Assembly: GCA_036005125.1 (NCBI GenBank)
Contig: DASYQV010000312.1
Location: 1 to 9,572 of the forward strand
From: DASYQV01 sp036005125
GTDB taxonomy: Bacteria; Acidobacteriota; Vicinamibacteria; Vicinamibacterales; UBA2999
Direction: 5' to 3'
Length of the DNA stretch: 9,572 nucleotides
Under the pieces are notes generated by a model. That model made no database searches. It saw only the letters and a program-made list of their open reading frames with translations, and was not told the origin of the DNA. This document shows positions 6,229-9,572 of the stretch, piece after piece. Within the stretch, counting starts at the first letter, position 1; the number at the start of each line of letters is the position of its first letter. A program made the position numbers and the translations under genes.

Positions 6229-7906
6229 ATCGTCGGCACCCGACGGGACACACGCGGACGAGCGTCATGTGTCCCGTGTCATCCACCACTTCAATCCGCG
6301 GATTGCCGAATGTCGGCGAGGTCGGGGAGTCGGGCAGCCCCTTCCTGTCGGCAATAATCCATCCCTCGGACATGCGCGGAAAATCCTCCCCGAGCTCCGT
6401 TTCGGTGACACGACGGACCGCACGCCCAGCGTAAAACGTCAACGACGGCGCACGCGGGCCGCTCATCCAGACAGGGCCCGGCATTTCCCGGATCTGCCGT
6501 CCGAACCGTTCCCACGGGTACACCGCACGCAACAGCGTGTGGGCGCTCACGATGAAGACCATGGGCAGCGCGGCGCCGACGATCACAATCGACGTCAACC
6601 GCGCGGCGCCACGCAGCCGCCAGAAGGCCACCGCGCCAAGCGCGAGAAGAACGGCGCAGGGCCAGACGGCACCTGCAAGAAGGTTTGCCGGCTCGATACC
6701 GTAAGCTGGAGCGCCACCCAGCAGCTCGCGCGCCGTGAAGAGACGGTTGAGCAACAACGGGATCGCGGCAATCGTCAGCGCCGTGGACGCGAGCAGCGCC
6801 GTGGTGAGTCGAAAAGACCACCGGCTCCAGACGTCGCGCTCGAGGATCTCATTGAGGTACAAGCCGATCACGATCGCAAGCGGCGGCATGATGGCGAGCG
6901 CGTAATGCGGCAGCTTCGACGCGGACGCGGAATAGAAGACGAACGCTGTCAGCGCGGAGCCGGCCATGAACAGCCGCAGGACGCCGGCCGGGCTGCGATC
7001 CGCACGTGAGACGCGCGCCATGGCGTCGGGCACGAACGCGCCCCACGGGAACAGTGCAACGAGCGTCGGAAGCACGAAGAACCACGGTTGCGAGCGGTGC
7101 TCGAAGGCGGTGCCAGCGTAGCGGGAGACGCTCTGGCGCCAGACCGCTTCGTGCACGACGGAGAGACCATAGCGCATGGTCATCGCGAGAAACCATGGGC
7201 CTGCGGTCGCCAGCATGACAGCGCTCGCGATGGCGATGTCCCTCAACACCAGCCGCCACGTGCGTACGGGCCGTACGAACGGCGCAACGGCCAGGGCGGC
7301 GCACGCCGGAAGCGCCAGCGCGACAGGACCCTTGGCGAGGACCCCGTAACCCGCCGCCGCGCCAATCGCGGCCGCCAAGCACCAGCGCGGTTGGACCGGC
7401 GCAGTCAGCCATAGCACCGTCAGCAGCTCGACCGTCGTGATCGCGAGGACGACCGCGATCTCGGGATGAGCAACGCGCGAGAAGATTTGCACCCCGAGGG
7501 TCGTCACGAGGACAAAGGCGCAGAGACTGCCGGCCCGCGCGCCGCACAGACGCGACACGACGAGGCCGACCACGAGAACGAGCAGCGCGCCCTGAACCGC
7601 GCTGGGAACGCGCGCGGCGGTGGCGCTCCGTCCGAACGTGGCAAAGCTGGCTTGAATCAGGGCGTATGTGAGAATCGGTTTGTCCCACCTCGGCTCACCG
7701 TTGAAGTGCGGGTCCCACGCGCGGCCCGCGTCAACGCTCTCCGCGGCGGTGGCCGGATAGTAGCCTTCGTCTGGATCGAAAAGGGGCAGCAGCGGCGCGG
7801 TCAGCAGCGATGAGCTCAACAGTAGTGCCGCCGCGAGCGCCACACCACGCGGAACAGTCTGCCGTAGGCGCGGCGCGGCCTCGAGCACGAGCGTCGGAGC
7901 ACTCAC
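6227..7906 (-). CDS. GT39/ArnT-like polyprenyl-phosphate glycosyltransferase
   Basis: A 559-residue integral inner-membrane protein with about 11-12 hydrophobic segments. It belongs to the PMT/ArnT superfamily, which moves a sugar from a polyprenyl-phosphate carrier onto lipid, protein or glycan at the outer face of the membrane. The first external loop carries DPDEGYYP (44-51), containing the catalytic-type acidic residue, followed by WDKP (74-77). Other hallmarks are SRVAHPEI (143-150), LAKGPVALALP (189-199), FEHRSQPWFF (267-276), LFPWG (284-288) and SKLPHYALAIMP (329-340). The C-terminal 130 residues hold two more membrane segments and a small soluble tail. Start GTG 7904-7906 has no clear Shine-Dalgarno. 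No lipid-carrier or sugar-nucleotide gene is adjacent, so the sugar and acceptor are unknown. Divergent from the HdeD-like gene. Family assignment is firm; arnT itself is not claimed. Confidence 0.93.
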   Translation of the reverse strand: MSAPTLVLEAAPRLRQTVPRGVALAAALLLSSSLLTAPLLPLFDPDEGYYPATAAESVDAGRAWDPHFNGEPRWDKPILTYALIQASFATFGRSATAARVPSAVQGALLVLVVGLVVSRLCGARAGSLCAFVLVTTLGVQIFSRVAHPEIAVVLAITTVELLTVLWLTAPVQPRWCLAAAIGAAAGYGVLAKGPVALALPACAALAVAPFVRPVRTWRLVLRDIAIASAVMLATAGPWFLAMTMRYGLSVVHEAVWRQSVSRYAGTAFEHRSQPWFFVLPTLVALFPWGAFVPDAMARVSRADRSPAGVLRLFMAGSALTAFVFYSASASKLPHYALAIMPPLAIVIGLYLNEILERDVWSRWSFRLTTALLASTALTIAAIPLLLNRLFTARELLGGAPAYGIEPANLLAGAVWPCAVLLALGAVAFWRLRGAARLTSIVIVGAALPMVFIVSAHTLLRAVYPWERFGRQIREMPGPVWMSGPRAPSLTFYAGRAVRRVTETELGEDFPRMSEGWIIADRKGLPDSPTSPTFGNPRIEVVDDTGHMTLVRVCPVGCRR

Positions 7907-8040
7907 CGGGGCACTCGCAGGGTCAGCGACATGAAGGGTGATGAAAGAAGTAAGTTACCAATCGCGATTCGGGATCTGTTCTGTGTGATTTGTGGTCCAG
8001 CTGACATTTCTCTGGAACGCTCGTTGCTCAGCGGTAGCGC

Positions 8041-8628
8041 GTGATCGACTGCGGTCAAGTTTCTCCATCCAGGCACAAACACCCACAGACCATCACTCCC
8101 GGCCGGTCCTGGCGGCTACCCACCGTCCAGGGCGTGCTCGCCATCACGTTCGGCGCGGCGTCGATGGCGTTTGCCGACATCCCGCTCGCCCGGCTTGCGC
8201 ATCTCTTCGCTGTCTATGCCGCGGCTGACGGAGCGATCGCCATTGCCGCGGCCCTACGCTACGCCGCGACCGGCATCTCGATGGCGGGTCTCCTCACGCG
8301 CGGTCTTTTCGGGATCACCGCAGGATACATGGTCGTCACCCTTCCCACGGTCCACCCCATCGGTTTCTATTTCCTGCTCACGGCATGGGCGCTCGTCACG
8401 GGTGTGTCTGAAATCATCACAGGTCTGTCTGATTATCAGCGACTCGACAGCAACACCTATCAGATTCTGCACGGCATCGTCACCGTGGTCCTCGGAATGG
8501 TCCTGCTTCTGATTCCCCCGACCGGTCTTCAGGCGTTCTTTCCGTTGATCAGTGTCAATGTCGTCATGGGGGGCGTGCTTCTCCTGTTGCTCGGCCTCCG
8601 CACCGAAGCGCTAAGAAGCGGTCGCTGA
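8041..8628 (+). CDS. HdeD-family (DUF308) membrane protein
   Basis: A 195-residue protein with a short cytoplasmic N terminus and six predicted membrane helices (about 30-48, 53-72, 79-97, 102-123, 140-158, 162-185). The pattern VQGVLAITFGAASMAFADIP opening helix 1, the mid-protein AVYAAADGAIAIAAAL, FYFLLTAWALVTGVSEI and the final GLQAFFPLISVNVVMGGVLLLLLGLR is that of HdeD-like proteins, three repeats of a two-helix unit. HdeD of E. coli is linked to acid resistance at high density; for most homologues the role is unknown. The start must be the GTG at 8041: an in-frame TAG is two codons upstream (8035-8037), and the next in-frame start is inside helix 1. No strong Shine-Dalgarno is seen. It is monocistronic. 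Confidence 0.9.
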   Translation: MIDCGQVSPSRHKHPQTITPGRSWRLPTVQGVLAITFGAASMAFADIPLARLAHLFAVYAAADGAIAIAAALRYAATGISMAGLLTRGLFGITAGYMVVTLPTVHPIGFYFLLTAWALVTGVSEIITGLSDYQRLDSNTYQILHGIVTVVLGMVLLLIPPTGLQAFFPLISVNVVMGGVLLLLLGLRTEALRSGR

Positions 8629-8663
8629 CCCGCACGTGTGGAGTTCTTTACCACGAATAGCTA

Positions 8664-8679
8664 CCGGCGGAATCGCCGG
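8664..8679. repeat. 6-bp GC hairpin after the HdeD-like gene
   Basis: ccggcg and cgccgg are exact complements around gaat, 36 nt after the HdeD-like stop. It could help end that transcript, but no T-run follows. Confidence 0.4.
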
Positions 8680-8742
8680 GAGACAGGCAGGTGTCCGTCT
8701 GCGTACTGATACCCGCCACACGATTTCAAGAGAGGAGGCAGT

Positions 8743-8765
8743 CGGGAGGCAACGAGGGCCTCCCG
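8743..8765. repeat. 8-bp GC hairpin
   Basis: cgggaggc (8743-8750) and gcctcccg (8758-8765) pair exactly around a 7-nt loop. No T-run follows on either strand, so terminator function is uncertain. Confidence 0.45.
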
Positions 8766-9002
8766 GGCTGGTTGGGGGAGTTTGTCGTCCAGCAGATTGC
8801 CGAACGAGCGCAGTTGCGAGCTGTTGGAGCAAGCGCGATGCCACCGAGCGCCGCATCGCGTAATCAGGCCTCAGGGATCAGACCCAAGCCTCGGTGCTGT
8901 CGCCCCAGTCGAGCTGTGCTGAGGCAACGGTGAAGATGTAAGGCCCGAGAGAGAAGGAAGAAGACAACACCTACAGCACGCAGCCGGTCCTCCGGAGGGA
9001 CA

Positions 9003-9030
9003 GACGCGAAGACGATTGAGGCTTCGCGTC
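9003..9030. repeat. 9-bp hairpin just upstream of the 9062 gene
   Basis: gacgcgaag (9003-9011) and cttcgcgtc (9022-9030) are exact reverse complements around a 10-nt loop. The right arm falls where the -35 region would be for the -10 candidate at 9050-9055, so it is placed as an operator could be, or as the end of an upstream transcript. Confidence 0.5.
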
Positions 9031-9049
9031 GGGCTCCGGTCAAACGCGC

Positions 9050-9055
9050 TACACT
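9050..9055 (+). promoter_or_regulatory. Candidate -10 box for a leaderless transcript
   Basis: TACACT ends 6 nt before the ATG at 9062, so transcription would begin at or next to the start codon. No Shine-Dalgarno is present upstream of that ATG, consistent with leaderless translation. No clear -35 hexamer is seen. Confidence 0.45.
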
Positions 9056-9061
9056 GGCCGC

Positions 9062-9508
9062 ATGACGTTTTTCTTGTTCATCATCCTCGCCCTCACCGCC
9101 GGCTCTGGAGTGGGTGCGCAGGAGCGTCCCGTTCCCAAGGATTCGGCGCGCGTGTCCATACCAGGATGTGCAAAGGGGCGGACGTTCATTGTGGCCGCGC
9201 GATCCGAGTCCGAGCCCGTCCGCTCCGACGTGCAGCCGGGCAGCCGGTTCCGCCTTTCGGGACAGAAGAAGATCCTCGAGGAAATCAAGAAGCAGGAAGG
9301 CTCCATGGTAGAGGTGACCGGCCTCGTGCGGAAATCACAGCTCGCCGGTCCGGGCGGGGTTGCGATTGCCGGGGGACGTATCCGCGTCGGCCCGGGCCTG
9401 CCGCGGGAACCGATCTATTCGGATCCGGCCCGCGACCCGAGGTACAACGAGGCGCTCATCGACGTCGAATCATGGCGGCCGCTTCCTGAAGGATGTCCCG
9501 CGCGATAG
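9062..9508 (+). CDS. Small exported protein of unknown function
   Basis: A 148-residue protein with a signal peptide MTFFLFIILALTAGSGVGA (cleavage near residue 19). The mature part reads as a small beta-rich domain: IPGCAKGRTFIVA (33-45), GSRFRLSG (60-67), a charged helix KKILEEIKKQEG (69-80), SMVEVTGLVRKSQL (81-94), then GGVAIAGGRIRVG and a C terminus with DVESWRPLPEGC. The strand-helix-strand layout with MVEVTGLV suggests an OB-like fold, by impression only. The two cysteines (36 and near the end) could form a disulfide outside the cytoplasm. I recall similar short proteins in acidobacterial genomes but know no function. The ATG at 9062 has no Shine-Dalgarno and is 6 nt from a TACACT box, so it may be leaderless. 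It ends 10 bp before a 9-bp repeat array. Confidence 0.85.
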   Translation: MTFFLFIILALTAGSGVGAQERPVPKDSARVSIPGCAKGRTFIVAARSESEPVRSDVQPGSRFRLSGQKKILEEIKKQEGSMVEVTGLVRKSQLAGPGGVAIAGGRIRVGPGLPREPIYSDPARDPRYNEALIDVESWRPLPEGCPAR

Positions 9509-9517
9509 GACGCTCGC

Positions 9518-9572
9518 GCCACAACGGCCACGACGTTTCAGCCACGAACGCCATGAAGCCTTCAGCCACGAA
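9518..9572. repeat. Degenerate 9-bp repeats running off the right edge
   Basis: Two tandem 9-mers, gccacaacg (9518-9526) and gccacgacg (9527-9535), are followed by gccacgaacg (9541), gccatgaag (9550) and gccacgaa (9565). A 12-bp direct repeat, ttcagccacgaa, occurs at 9537-9548 and 9561-9572. The array is cut by the window end. It is a short-period intergenic repeat, not a CRISPR: there are no spacers of constant length. Confidence 0.65.

Larger units (their letters stand above)
8629..9061. other. About 430 bp with no convincing gene
   Basis: Frames of 75-81 codons exist on both strands but none has a ribosome site together with a recognisable domain, signal peptide or transmembrane segment. 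The stretch holds three GC-rich inverted repeats (8664-8679, 8743-8765 and 9003-9030), a palindrome cctccggagg (8989-8998), and at its end the promoter-like element of the next gene. The hairpins could be terminators, operators or parts of an RNA; I see no match to a known RNA family. Confidence 0.6.

Noticed and set aside
6164..7009. 281-codon plus-strand frame opposite the glycosyltransferase
   Set aside because: Arg/Gly/Pro-rich, no domain, begins inside the 7-bp repeat hairpin; shadow of the membrane protein.
7960..7969. aatcgcgatt palindrome between the divergent glycosyltransferase and HdeD-like genes
   Set aside because: Only 10 bp, without a second copy or promoter elements at the right distance; expected by chance often enough.
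8611..8856. 81-codon minus-strand frame
   Set aside because: Overlaps the end of the HdeD-like gene and has low-complexity Arg/Ser/Pro composition.
8636..8933. Overlapping 75- and 80-codon plus-strand frames after the HdeD-like gene
   Set aside because: No ribosome site, domain, signal peptide or membrane segment, and the two frames compete with each other.

Overview
The window looks like ordinary chromosomal DNA from a GC-rich Gram-negative bacterium. Several secreted proteins, a probable outer-membrane barrel, and AT-richer or repetitive words between genes ('gattctt', 'gccacgaag', 'cgccgagatcgccgag') suggest an acidobacterium, perhaps of the Vicinamibacteria. That placement rests on resemblance, not on a marker gene. 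I see no rRNA, tRNA, CRISPR array, integrase, transposase or phage gene.

Layout, left to right. (1) Positions 1-2433, minus strand: a tightly packed operon, read right to left, of a secreted cupin, a MaoC-type hydratase-fold protein and an aldehyde dehydrogenase that runs off the left edge. Both junctions are 4-bp stop/start overlaps. (2) Positions 2434-2712: a gene-free gap with a long imperfect inverted repeat. (3) Positions 2713-4236, minus: a two-gene unit of an unrecognised exported 203-residue protein followed 15 nt later by an exported purple-acid-phosphatase-like metallophosphoesterase. (4) Positions 4237-4363: a gap with a perfect 10-bp hairpin. (5) Positions 4364-5248, minus: an exported beta-propeller-like protein, divergent from (6) a probable outer-membrane beta-barrel at 5371-6135, plus. 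(7) The barrel gene converges on a GT39/ArnT-like membrane glycosyltransferase (6227-7906, minus); between them is a hairpin built from 7-bp repeats. (8) Divergent from the glycosyltransferase is an HdeD-family membrane protein (8041-8628, plus). (9) About 430 bp without a convincing gene follow, with three GC-rich hairpins. (10) A small exported protein (9062-9508, plus) may be read from a leaderless transcript. (11) A degenerate 9-bp repeat array starts at 9518 and runs off the right edge.

Only the cupin/MaoC/aldehyde dehydrogenase genes look like one pathway: a MaoC-fold enzyme acting on an acyl-CoA next to oxidation of an aldehyde to an acid. The metallophosphoesterase and its upstream partner are probably co-expressed and exported. 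The rest are single-gene units, mostly of envelope proteins. I find no convincing new system. The best leads are the non-canonical MaoC active site, the conserved-looking but unnamed exported proteins, and the three families of intergenic repeats.
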